NCBI RefSeq assembly: GCF_001424545.1
Contig: NZ_LMQL01000011.1
Span: 348,593-412,592, forward strand
Origin: Ramlibacter sp. Leaf400
GTDB lineage: Bacteria; Pseudomonadota; Gammaproteobacteria; Burkholderiales; Burkholderiaceae_C
Direction: 5' to 3'
Length of the DNA: 64,000 nucleotides
The notes beneath the pieces are model-generated. The model saw only the letters and a list, made by a program, of their open reading frames with translations, searched no databases and had not been told where the DNA came from. Both the position numbers and the translations under genes were made by a program. Below are positions 38,000 through 46,010 of this stretch, piece by piece (position 1 is the stretch's first letter; every line of letters starts with the position of its first letter).

Positions 38000-40837
38000 A
38001 TGGCAGGCGAGGCGATGACCGGCGAAACCAGGTCGACCTGTCCCTATTGCGGCGTGGGCTGCGGCGTGATCATCGAATCGCGCGGCGGCCAGGTCACCGG
38101 CGTGCGCGGCGACCCGCAGCACCCCGCCAACTTCGGCCGCCTCTGCACCAAGGGCTCGACCCTGCACCTGACCGCGACCCCGGCCATCACGCGGCAGGCC
38201 CGCCTGCTGCAGCCGATGCGGCGCGAGCGCCGCGGCGATGCGCCCAGGGCGGTCGGCTGGGACGCGGCGCTCGATTTCGCCGCCGAGACGTTCTCGCAGG
38301 TGATCCGCGACCATGGGCCCGACAGCGTGGGCTTCTACGTCTCCGGCCAGCTGCTCACCGAGGACTACTACGTCTTCAACAAGCTGGCCAAGGGCCTGAT
38401 CGGCACCAACAACATCGACACCAACTCGCGCCTGTGCATGAGCAGCGCGGTCGCGGGCTACAAGCTGACGCTGGGCGCCGACGCGCCGCCCAGCTGCTAC
38501 GAGGACGTGGACCACGCCGGCTGCCTGTTCATCGCCGGCAGCAACGCGGCCTGGGCGCACCCGGTGCTGTTCCGCCGCGTCGAGGAAGCCAAGGCGCGGC
38601 GCCCGGACATGAAGGTGGTGGTGTGCGACCCGCGCCGCACCGACACGGCCGAACTGGCCGACCTGGTGCTGCCGCTGCAGCCCGGCACCGACGTGATGCT
38701 GTTCAACGGCCTCTTGCACATCATGCTGTGGGAAGGCTGGACGCGGCCCGACTGGATCGCGGGCCACACCACCGGGTTCGACGAACTCAAGGCGCTGGTG
38801 CGCGAGTGCACGCCCGAGGTGGTGGCCCAGGTGTGCGGGCTGCGCAAAGAGGACCTGTTCACCGCGGCCAGGTGGTTCGCCACGTCGGACGCGACGCTCA
38901 GCCTCTACTGCCAGGGGCTGAACCAGTCCAGCAGCGGCACGGCCAAGAACGCCGCGCTGATCAACCTGCACCTGGCCACCGGGCAGATCGGCCGGCCGGG
39001 GGCGGGACCGTTCTCGCTGACCGGGCAGCCCAATGCGATGGGTGGGCGCGAGGTGGGCGGGCTGGCCAACCTGCTGTCGGCGCACCGCGACCTGGCGAAC
39101 CCGCAGCACCGCGCGGAAGTCGCCGCGCTGTGGGGCGTGCCGTCGGTGCCGGAGAAGCCGGGCAAGACGGCCGTGGAGATGTTCCAGGCCGCGGCCGACG
39201 GCGAGATCCGGGCGCTGTGGATCGCCTGCACGAATCCGGCGCAGTCGATGCCCGACCAGGCGACGGTGCGGCGGGCGCTGGAGCGCGCGGAGTTCGTGGT
39301 GGTGCAGGAGGCTTTCGCGACGACTGCGACCTGCGACTGGGCCGACCTGCTGCTGCCGGCGACCACCTGGGGCGAGAAGGACGGGACGGTCACTAACAGC
39401 GAGCGGCGCATCAGCCGCGTGCGGCCTGCGGTGCCGGCGCCGGGCGAGGCGAGGCATGACTGGGCCATCGTGGTGGACTTTGCGCGGAGGCTGGAGCGGC
39501 GGTTGCAAGGGTGGGCACTCTCACCCCAGCCCTCTCCCGCAAGCGGGAGAGGGAGCGATCCCGCTTCCACCCTCTTCCCCTACCCCACCCCCGAATCCGT
39601 CTGGCTCGAACACCGCGAGTCCACCCGCGGCCGCGATCTGGACATCACCGGCCTGAGCTACGCGCTGCTCGAACAGGCCCCGCAGCAATGGCCCTTCCCC
39701 GCCGGCGCCACCACCGGCCTGCCCCGCCTCTACGAAGACGGCCGCTTCCCCACGCCCGACGGCAAGGCCCGCTTCGTGGCCGCGCCCTACAAGCCGGTCG
39801 CCGAACCGCGCGAATCGCGCTACCCGTTCTCGCTCACCACCGGGCGCCTGCGCGACCAGTGGCACGGCATGAGCCGCACCGGCACGCTGCCACGGCTGTT
39901 CGGCCACGTCGCCGAACCCGCGGTGCAGATGCACCCGCAGGACATGGAGCGCCGCCAGCTCAAGGAAGGCGACCTGGTGCACCTGACCTCCAAGCGCGGC
40001 TCCATCGTGGTGCCGGTGCAGGCCAGCCCGGACCTGGGGCTCAACCAGGCCTTCATCGCCATGCACTGGGGCGAGGAGTACCTCTCGGGTGTCTCCAGCA
40101 CGGGCACGCGGCTGGCCGGCGTGAACGCGATCACCACCTCGGCCTACTGCCCGCAGTCCAGGCAGCCCGAGCTCAAGCACGCGGCCGTCAAGATCATCAA
40201 GGCCGAGCTCGGCTGGACGCTGCTGGCCATGGGCTGGCTGCCCGAGGACGATGCCTTGCGCGCCCGCGAAACGCTGCGCGGCCTGATGTCGGCCTTCCCC
40301 TTCGCCACCTGCGTGCCCTTCGGGCGCGAGCGCTCCGGCGTGCTGTTCCGTGCCGCCGCCTACGAGGCGCCGCCCGAGGAGCTGCTGGTCCGGCTGGAAG
40401 CCGCGCTCCAGCTCGACGGTCCGCAGGTGCTGCGCTACGCCGACCGCCGCAGGGGCCAGCGGCGCGCGGCGCGCCTGGTCCGCCACGGCGAGGACACGCG
40501 GCTCGAGGCCTTCCTGCTGGCCGGCGACACGCGCGCCGAATCCTGGATCCGCACCCTGCTGCAGGAGGAGCGGCCGGCCCAGGCCTACGGCCGGCTGCTG
40601 CTGGCCCCGGGCGCCAAGGCGCCGGTGGCGCTGGTCTCGCGCGGCAAGCAGGTCTGCACCTGCTTCAACGTGGGCGAATCCGAGATCCTGGGCGTGCTGG
40701 CCGACTGCGAAGGCGCCGACGGCGCGCGGCTGCAGCAGGTGCAGGACCGGCTGCGCTGCGGGACCAATTGCGGCTCGTGCATCCCCGAGCTCAAGCGGCT
40801 GGTGCGCGCCACGCCCCTGCTGCGCCGCGCCGCCTGA
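38000..40837 (+). CDS. nasA: Assimilatory nitrate reductase catalytic subunit
   Basis: 945 aa, cytosolic. [4Fe-4S] ligands Cys14, 17, 21 and 49 (CPYCGVGC ... GRLCTKG); putative Mo-ligand Cys146 in NSRLCMSSA; bis-MGD domains to ~780; C-terminal BFD-like [2Fe-2S] domain (VCTCFNVGESEI ... CGTNCGSCIPEL). Residues ~507-520 (LSPQPSPASGRGSD) are encoded by an in-frame REP-like hairpin and look like an insertion. Start ATG 38000, 1 nt after nirD; ATG 38015 is an alternative. Reduces nitrate to nitrite for NirBD. Confidence 0.95.
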   Translation: MAGEAMTGETRSTCPYCGVGCGVIIESRGGQVTGVRGDPQHPANFGRLCTKGSTLHLTATPAITRQARLLQPMRRERRGDAPRAVGWDAALDFAAETFSQVIRDHGPDSVGFYVSGQLLTEDYYVFNKLAKGLIGTNNIDTNSRLCMSSAVAGYKLTLGADAPPSCYEDVDHAGCLFIAGSNAAWAHPVLFRRVEEAKARRPDMKVVVCDPRRTDTAELADLVLPLQPGTDVMLFNGLLHIMLWEGWTRPDWIAGHTTGFDELKALVRECTPEVVAQVCGLRKEDLFTAARWFATSDATLSLYCQGLNQSSSGTAKNAALINLHLATGQIGRPGAGPFSLTGQPNAMGGREVGGLANLLSAHRDLANPQHRAEVAALWGVPSVPEKPGKTAVEMFQAAADGEIRALWIACTNPAQSMPDQATVRRALERAEFVVVQEAFATTATCDWADLLLPATTWGEKDGTVTNSERRISRVRPAVPAPGEARHDWAIVVDFARRLERRLQGWALSPQPSPASGRGSDPASTLFPYPTPESVWLEHRESTRGRDLDITGLSYALLEQAPQQWPFPAGATTGLPRLYEDGRFPTPDGKARFVAAPYKPVAEPRESRYPFSLTTGRLRDQWHGMSRTGTLPRLFGHVAEPAVQMHPQDMERRQLKEGDLVHLTSKRGSIVVPVQASPDLGLNQAFIAMHWGEEYLSGVSSTGTRLAGVNAITTSAYCPQSRQPELKHAAVKIIKAELGWTLLAMGWLPEDDALRARETLRGLMSAFPFATCVPFGRERSGVLFRAAAYEAPPEELLVRLEAALQLDGPQVLRYADRRRGQRRAARLVRHGEDTRLEAFLLAGDTRAESWIRTLLQEERPAQAYGRLLLAPGAKAPVALVSRGKQVCTCFNVGESEILGVLADCEGADGARLQQVQDRLRCGTNCGSCIPELKRLVRATPLLRRAA
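39518..39558. repeat. REP-like hairpin inside the nasA coding sequence
   Basis: Perfect 11-bp stem CCCTCTCCCGC/GCGGGAGAGGG with AA loop (39530-39540, 39543-39553), flanked by CTCTCACCCCAGC. I know this palindrome type as a common extragenic repeat in beta- and gammaproteobacteria (memory, no search). It keeps the nasA frame open. Confidence 0.75.
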
Positions 40838-40891
40838 GCCCGTCATTGGGCTTATAGCCGGCGGTGCTAACGCCTTTGGGACAATCGACGC

Positions 40892-41794
40892 GTGGGCATC
40901 AGCCAGTACCTCAAGGAGATCGGCCGCGGCAAGCAGGGCGCGCGCCCGCTCGACCGCGCGCAGGCGGCCGACCTCTTCGGCCAGGTGCTGGACGGGTCGG
41001 TCACCGACCTGGAGGTCGGCGCCTTCTGCCTGGCCATGCGCATCAAGGGCGAGACGCCCGAGGAGATGGCCGGCTTCCTGGATGCCACGCGCTCGCGCAT
41101 GAACCTCTTGCCGCGCTGCGAAGCGCCGGTGGTCGTGCTGCCGAGCTACAACGGCGCGCGCCGCCTTCCGGTGCTCACGCCGCTGCTCGCGCTCCTGCTG
41201 GCGCAGCGCGGGCTGCCCGTGCTGGTGCACGGCACCTCGACCGAGAGCAGCCGCGTGTTCATCACCGAGGTGCTGGCCGAGGTCGGCATCGCCACTCTGG
41301 ACACGCTGCGGCCGCTGCACAAGGGTGAGGCGGCCTTCGCGCCCACCGAACGGCTGCACCCGGGCCTCAAGCGCCTGCTCGACGTGCGCCGCGTGGTCGG
41401 CCTGCGCAATTCCTCGCACAGCCTGGTCAAGCTGATGGACCCGTGCGAAGGTCCGGCGGTGCTGGTGGGCAGCTACACGCATCCGGAATACGCGCAGTCC
41501 ATGGGCGCGGTGTTCGAGCTCATGGGCTCGACGGCCTTGCTGCTGCGCGGTACCGAGGGCGAAGCAGTGGCCGATGCGCGGCGCATGCCGCAGATGGAAG
41601 GCTTCGTCGCGGGCCGGCGCGTGGTGCTGCAGGAAAAGGAGCGCGGCACCCTGACCGACCTGCCCGGCTGGCCCTCGGGCGTGGATGCCGCGGCCACGGC
41701 CGCGTACATCCGAAACGTCATCGAGGAACGGCAACCGCTGCCCACGTCGATCGCACTTCAGGTGGAACATATCTTGCGTCTGGCCTCGGCATGA
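40892..41794 (+). CDS. ybiB: YbiB / TrpD2 family protein (glycosyltransferase-like DNA-binding protein)
   Basis: 300 aa, related to anthranilate phosphoribosyltransferase but of the YbiB branch, which binds nucleic acid rather than anthranilate. N-terminal helical domain (YLKEIGRGKQGARPLDRAQA, basic) and a catalytic-like domain with PVLTPLLALLLAQRGLPVLV and HGTSTESSRV. GTG start 40892. Sits between nasA and cobA, its usual location in Burkholderiales nitrate operons; its role in nitrate use is unknown. Confidence 0.88.
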   Translation: MGISQYLKEIGRGKQGARPLDRAQAADLFGQVLDGSVTDLEVGAFCLAMRIKGETPEEMAGFLDATRSRMNLLPRCEAPVVVLPSYNGARRLPVLTPLLALLLAQRGLPVLVHGTSTESSRVFITEVLAEVGIATLDTLRPLHKGEAAFAPTERLHPGLKRLLDVRRVVGLRNSSHSLVKLMDPCEGPAVLVGSYTHPEYAQSMGAVFELMGSTALLLRGTEGEAVADARRMPQMEGFVAGRRVVLQEKERGTLTDLPGWPSGVDAAATAAYIRNVIEERQPLPTSIALQVEHILRLASA

Positions 41795-41814
41795 CGAACA
41801 GGGAGACGAAGACC

Positions 41815-42588
41815 ATGGATGAATCGCAAGGCAAGGTCACGCTCGTGGGCGCGGGGCCCGGCGACCCGGACCTGCTCACCGTCAAGGCCGTCAAGGCGCT
41901 GCGCGCCGCCACCGTCGTGCTGGTGGACGACCTGGTGAGCGAAGAGATCGTCGCGCTGGCGCCCAAGGGCGCTCGCATCGTGCACGTGGGCAAGCGCGGC
42001 GGCTGCAAGAGCACGCCGCAGGCCTTCATCGAGCGCCTGATGGTGATGGCCGCGCGCGAGGGCGAGAACGTGGTGCGCCTCAAGGGCGGCGACCCCTTCA
42101 TCTTCGGCCGTGGCGGCGAGGAGGTGGAGCACCTGCGCGAAGCCGGCGTCACGGTGGAAGTGGTCAACGGCATCACCGCGGGCCTGGCGGCCGTCACGTC
42201 GCTGGGCGTTCCCCTGACCCACCGCGAGCATGCGCAGGGCGTGGTGTTCGTCACCGGCCATGCGCAGCGCGGCGGCGAGCCGCCCGACTGGCGCGCGCTC
42301 TCCGAGGCTGCGCACCAGGCGCGCCTGACGCTCGTCATCTACATGGGCGTGAGCGGCGCGCAGCAGATCCAGGACCAGCTGCTGGCCGGCCTGCCCGCCC
42401 GCACGCCGGCGGCCGTGATCCAGCGCGCCACCATGCCCGACCAGCGCGAAGCCGTCACCACCCTGGGCGAACTGGCCGCGACCATCGCGCGCGAGCAGAT
42501 GGCCAGCCCCGCCGTCATCGTGGTGGGCGACGTGATCCGCGGCGTGGTCGCGATCCGGCACGAGCAGCCGCAGGTCCGCGCGGCCTGA
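41815..42588 (+). CDS. cobA: Uroporphyrinogen-III C-methyltransferase (SUMT)
   Basis: Methylates uroporphyrinogen III twice to precorrin-2, the siroheme precursor needed by NirB. 257 aa; no CysG dehydrogenase/chelatase domain. Motifs: VGAGPGDPDLLTVKAVKAL, VVRLKGGDPFIFGRGGEE, GITAGLAAVTSLGVPLTHRE. I favour ATG 41815 (GGGAG at 9 nt); ATG 41791, overlapping the ybiB stop as ATGA, would add eight residues. Last gene of the nirB operon; REP elements follow. Confidence 0.95.
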   Translation: MDESQGKVTLVGAGPGDPDLLTVKAVKALRAATVVLVDDLVSEEIVALAPKGARIVHVGKRGGCKSTPQAFIERLMVMAAREGENVVRLKGGDPFIFGRGGEEVEHLREAGVTVEVVNGITAGLAAVTSLGVPLTHREHAQGVVFVTGHAQRGGEPPDWRALSEAAHQARLTLVIYMGVSGAQQIQDQLLAGLPARTPAAVIQRATMPDQREAVTTLGELAATIAREQMASPAVIVVGDVIRGVVAIRHEQPQVRAA

Positions 42589-42606
42589 GCGCGGGTTCGC
42601 GGCGTT

Positions 42607-42759
42607 CGTCATTCCCGCGAAGGCGGGAACCCAGCGCAGCGCGCCCCCGGCACCCGACAAAGCCGGAAGCACTGGATCCCCGCCTCCGCGGGGATGACGG
42701 ATTCCCTCCCCGCCTCCGCGGGGATGACGGATTACTTCCCCGCCTCCGCGAGGATGACG
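42607..42759. repeat. REP-like element with tandem right arms
   Basis: One left arm (GTCATTCCCGCGAAGGCGGG), a spacer, then three right-arm units (CCCCGCCTCCGCGGGGATGA type) repeated about every 30 bp. Fills the gap after cobA. Mirror image of the tandem left arms at 21.6 kb. Confidence 0.85.
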
Positions 42760-42791
42760 AACTCGGCGCGGCACAATGGCGGCCCGCTGCC

Positions 42792-43217
42792 ATGGCTCTC
42801 GCCGAATCCCCTTCCCTTTACCGCCTGCTGGCGGACGCCGTGCTGGTGCTGCACCTGGGCATCGTGCTGTTCGTCGTCGGCGGCCTGGTGCTGGTGGTCG
42901 CGGGCAATGCGCGCGGCTGGCGCTGGGTGAATTCGCTGGCCTTCCGGCTGGCCCACCTGGCGGCCATCGGCTACGTGGTGGCGCAGCAATGGCTGGGGGC
43001 GGCCTGCCCGCTCACCACGCTGGAAAGCTGGCTGCGCCTGCAGGCGGGCGACACCGCCTACGACCGCGGCTTCGTCGAGCACTGGGTGCAGTGGCTGCTG
43101 TTCTACGAGGCGCCGGCCTGGGTGTTCGCGCTCGTGTACACCGCCTTCGGGCTGGCCGTCGCGGCCGCCTGGATCGCTTTCCCGCCGCACCGCTCGCCGC
43201 GGTTGCGTGGAGGCTGA
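42792..43217 (+). CDS. DUF2784 membrane protein
   Basis: 141 aa with four hydrophobic helices (~12-37, 52-70, 98-118, 120-135). The pattern LADAVLVLHLGIVLFVVGG and CPLTTLE between helices 2 and 3 matches the DUF2784 family; function unknown. ATG 42792. The next gene starts 6 nt later, so the two are co-transcribed. Confidence 0.82.
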   Translation: MALAESPSLYRLLADAVLVLHLGIVLFVVGGLVLVVAGNARGWRWVNSLAFRLAHLAAIGYVVAQQWLGAACPLTTLESWLRLQAGDTAYDRGFVEHWVQWLLFYEAPAWVFALVYTAFGLAVAAAWIAFPPHRSPRLRGG

Positions 43218-43223
43218 GCCGCG

Positions 43224-44435
43224 GTGCAGCGATTCGACGCGGTCGTCATCGGCGCCGGCGCGGCCGGCCTGTTCTGCGCGGGGGTGGCGGGCCAGCTCGG
43301 CCTGAAGGTCCTGCTGGTGGACCACAGCGAGCGCATCGCCGAGAAGATCCGCATCTCGGGCGGCGGCCGCTGCAACTTCACCAACCGCGACCTGGACCCG
43401 CGCGCGCCGCACAAGCACTTCCTGGGCGACAACCCGAACTTCTGCCGCAGCGCGCTGTCGCGCTACACCGCGGCCGATTTCCTGGGCCTGGTCCAGCGCC
43501 ATGGCATCGCCTTCCACGAGAAGCACAAGGGCCAGCTGTTCGGCGACCGCAGCTCGGAGGACTTCATCCGGATGCTGCTGGCCGAGTGCGATGCGGGTGG
43601 CGTGACGCGCTGGCAGCCCTGCCGCGTGGCCGCCGTGCGGCAGGGCGCGGAGGGCTACGAGCTGGACACCGACCAGGGCCCGGTGGGTGCGAAGCGGGTG
43701 GTCGTCGCCACCGGCGGGCTGTCCATCCCCAAGATCGGCGCCAGCGATTTCGGCTACCGCCTGGCCCGGCAGTTCGGCCTGCGCGTGGTCGAGCCTCGGC
43801 CGGCCCTGGTGCCGATGACCTTCGAGGGCGAGGACTGGTCGCCGTACGCCCAGCTGGCCGGGCTGGCGCTGCCGGTGCGCATCGCGACCGGCGCGAAGAA
43901 ATCGGCGGTCGCGTTCGACGAGGACCTGCTGTTCACCCACCGCGGCCTGTCCGGCCCGGCCGTGCTGCAGATCTCCAGCTACTGGCAGCCCGGCACGCCG
44001 GTGCGCATCGACCTGGCGCCGGGGGCCGACCTTCCGGCCGAGCTTCAGCGGGCCAAGGCGCGTTCGCGCAAGCTCATCGCCAACGAGCTGGCGGCCTGGG
44101 TGCCGTCGCGCCTGGCCGATGCCTGGGCGCAGCGCGATGCGGGCTGGCAGCGCCCGGTGAACGAGGCCTCGGACAAGGCGCTGGGGGCGCTGGCCCTGGG
44201 GTTGTCCCACTGGGAGCTGGTGCCCAGCGGGACCGAGGGCTACCGCAAGGCCGAGGTGACGGCCGGCGGGGTCGACACCCGGGAGCTGTCGTCGCAGACC
44301 CTGGAATCGCGCCAGCCGGGGCTGTACTTCATCGGCGAGGTGGTCGACGTGACCGGCTGGCTGGGCGGCTACAACTTCCAGTGGGCCTGGGCCAGCGCCT
44401 GGGCCTGCGCGCAGGGGATGGCTGCCGCCCACTAG
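43224..44435 (+). CDS. NAD(P)/FAD-dependent oxidoreductase, BaiN/HI0933 family
   Basis: 403 aa flavoprotein. N-terminal GAGAAGLFCAGVAGQLG binds FAD; SGGGRCNFTNRD and the C-terminal GEVVDVTGWLGGYNFQWAW are hallmark motifs of the HI0933/BaiN family. GTG start 43224. Family members have unknown or steroid-related roles; substrate not predictable here. A REP element begins at the stop codon. Confidence 0.9.
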   Translation: MQRFDAVVIGAGAAGLFCAGVAGQLGLKVLLVDHSERIAEKIRISGGGRCNFTNRDLDPRAPHKHFLGDNPNFCRSALSRYTAADFLGLVQRHGIAFHEKHKGQLFGDRSSEDFIRMLLAECDAGGVTRWQPCRVAAVRQGAEGYELDTDQGPVGAKRVVVATGGLSIPKIGASDFGYRLARQFGLRVVEPRPALVPMTFEGEDWSPYAQLAGLALPVRIATGAKKSAVAFDEDLLFTHRGLSGPAVLQISSYWQPGTPVRIDLAPGADLPAELQRAKARSRKLIANELAAWVPSRLADAWAQRDAGWQRPVNEASDKALGALALGLSHWELVPSGTEGYRKAEVTAGGVDTRELSSQTLESRQPGLYFIGEVVDVTGWLGGYNFQWAWASAWACAQGMAAAH

Positions 44436-44516
44436 CGTCATCCCCGCGCAGGTGGGGATCCAGGGGGCGCAGTGCAAAGTCGGGAGCCCTGGATTCCCGC
44501 CTCCGCGGGAATGACG
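44436..44516. repeat. REP-like palindromic element
   Basis: Left arm GTCATCCCCGCGCAGGTGGG and right arm TTCCCGCCTCCGCGGGAATG; begins directly after the flavoprotein stop and ends just upstream of the rpsU promoter. Confidence 0.85.
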
Positions 44517-44528
44517 GAGGGGGCCGGG

Positions 44529-44556
44529 TTGCCCGCCCGGTTCAGCCCGCTATAAT
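44529..44556 (+). promoter_or_regulatory. rpsU promoter
   Basis: TTGCCC (-35, 44529-44534), 16-nt spacer, perfect TATAAT (44551-44556). Leaves a ~98-nt leader before rpsU. Confidence 0.7.
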
Positions 44557-44660
44557 CTCTGGCTTTGCCGGCATCCCCCGACGGCCTGATCACCTTCAGT
44601 CGGGGACACCCCGTCGCAAGCCCGATCTTCTTGCGGCACCCTTTCGAGATCCACGGATTC

Positions 44661-44873
44661 ATGACGACCATTCGAGTTAAGGAAAACGAGCCCTTCGACG
44701 TGGCCCTTCGCCGCTTCAAGCGCACCATCGAGAAGCTCGGCCTGCTGACGGAACTGCGCGCCCGCGAGTTCTACGAGAAGCCCACCGCCGAGCGCAAGCG
44801 CAAGAAGGCTGCCGCGGTCAAGCGCCACTACAAGCGCGTGCGCAGCATGCAGCTGCCCAAGAAGCTGTACTGA
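44661..44873 (+). CDS. rpsU: 30S ribosomal protein S21
   Basis: 70 aa, standard for beta-proteobacteria. [20 protein letters not shown] and the very basic [20 protein letters not shown] tail are diagnostic. ATG 44661; the in-frame extension from 44565 starts only ten nt after the -10 box and lacks a ribosome site. Followed by a strong terminator. Confidence 0.97.
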
Positions 44874-44906
44874 TCCAGCAGGCGCCGCAGCGCGGCCGCC
44901 CGCCCA

Positions 44907-44940
44907 GCCTGCCCCGGGGACGCTCGCGGCAGGCTTTTTT
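44907..44940 (+). terminator. Intrinsic terminator after rpsU
   Basis: GCCTGCC/GGCAGGC stem (44907-44913, 44928-44934) with a GC-rich loop and six T (44935-44940). Sits 25 nt before yqeY, so yqeY is read by read-through or its own promoter. Confidence 0.9.
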
Positions 44941-44965
44941 CATTTCACGACTGGAGGAACTGGCC

Positions 44966-45415
44966 ATGAGCCTGAAGGAACGCATCACCGAGGACATGAA
45001 GGCCGCCATGCGCGCCAAGGACGCCGAGCGGCTGGGCACCATCCGCCTGCTGACGGCGGCCATGAAGCAGAAGGAAGTGGACGAGCGCATCGAGCTGGAC
45101 GACGCCGCCGTGGTCGGCATCGTCGACAAGCTCATCAAGCAGCGCAAGGACAGCATCGAAGCCTTCCAGAAGGCCGCCCGCCAGGACCTGGCCGACAAGG
45201 AAGCGGCGGAAGTGACGGTGCTCCAGGCCTACCTGCCGGCGCGCCTGTCGGCCGACGAGGTCGCGGCGGAAGTCAAAGCCATCGTGGCCGAACTGGGCGC
45301 CTCGGGCCCCGGCGACATGGGCAAGGTGATGGGCGCCGCCAAGCAGCGGCTGGCGGGCAAGGCGGAGATGGGGCAGGTGTCGGCGGCGGTGAAGGCGGTA
45401 CTATCCGGCGGCTGA
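44966..45415 (+). CDS. yqeY: GatB/YqeY domain protein
   Basis: 149 aa, entire length is the YqeY fold (tRNA-amidotransferase tail-like helical domain): MSLKERITEDMKAAMRAKDA, LDDAAVVGIVDKLIKQRKDS and GDMGKVMGAAKQRLAGKAEM. Good GGAGG upstream. Often paired with rpsU, dnaG and rpoD; here dnaG/rpoD are absent and a toxin-antitoxin pair follows. Function probably linked to amide-transfer or tRNA, unproven. Confidence 0.93.
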   Translation: MSLKERITEDMKAAMRAKDAERLGTIRLLTAAMKQKEVDERIELDDAAVVGIVDKLIKQRKDSIEAFQKAARQDLADKEAAEVTVLQAYLPARLSADEVAAEVKAIVAELGASGPGDMGKVMGAAKQRLAGKAEMGQVSAAVKAVLSGG

Positions 45416-45436
45416 GACCGTCGCACGGAGACCATC

Positions 45437-45643
45437 ATGCAACTGACCGCTGTCCTGATGCCCGCACCGGAAGGCGGCTACACCGCGCTCAATCCGGAGA
45501 CCGGAACCACCACCGAAGGCGAGACCATCCAGGATGCGATCAGCAACCTGCGCGAGGCGACGGCGCTTTATCTGGAGGAGTTTCCGGTTCTGAGCACGGG
45601 CCACCCGATCGTCACAACCTTCGACGTTCAGGCGAGTGCCTAG
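45437..45643 (+). CDS. hicB: HicB-family antitoxin
   Basis: 68 aa. RNase-H-like mini-fold of HicB antitoxins: YTALNPETGTTTEGETIQDA and LREATALYLEE. Too short to carry an extra DNA-binding domain, so autoregulation may rely on the complex. Precedes hicA with an 8-nt overlap; order antitoxin-toxin, inverse of the E. coli hicAB order. Confidence 0.85.
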   Translation: MQLTAVLMPAPEGGYTALNPETGTTTEGETIQDAISNLREATALYLEEFPVLSTGHPIVTTFDVQASA

Positions 45644-45857
45644 CCTGCCTCACCTGTCCGGCGCCGAGATCATTCGCGCGCTGGAACGAATGGGCTTCGT
45701 TCGCCTTCGCCAGCGCGGCAGCCACGTCGTGCTGCGCCGAGGGGCCACGGGATGCGTCGTGCCCGACCACCGGGAGGTCAAGGTGGGCACCCTGTCGGGA
45801 ATCCTGAAGCAAGCCGGCGTGAGCGCCGCGGACTTCATCGCCGGCCTGAAGAACTGA
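45636..45857 (+). CDS. hicA: HicA-family mRNA interferase toxin
   Basis: 73 aa dsRBD-like toxin. Catalytic histidine in RQRGSHVVLRR; C-terminal VKVGTLSGILKQAGVSAADF matches the family. GTG start 45636 inside hicB. Expected to cleave mRNA when HicB is lost. The pair sits between yqeY and pmbA; the 150 bp after it hold no feature I can identify. Confidence 0.88.
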   Translation: MPSLPHLSGAEIIRALERMGFVRLRQRGSHVVLRRGATGCVVPDHREVKVGTLSGILKQAGVSAADFIAGLKN

Positions 45858-46010
45858 CTGGGCGACTACAACTCAGCGAGCAGGAGGTTCATCGAACGCC
45901 AAGAGGCGCGCCGCTGCTTCAGAAAACCCCTGGATGTTCACTCCCGCGGTAGAAGGACCGCAGAAACTAGCTGCAGGACGGCGACCACCCAAGGACCCTT
46001 CACGAGTCGC

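Noticed and set aside
35201..39508. 1435-codon frame on the minus strand across nirB, nirD and nasA
   Set aside because: Same shadow effect; all three sense genes have catalytic motifs and family lengths.
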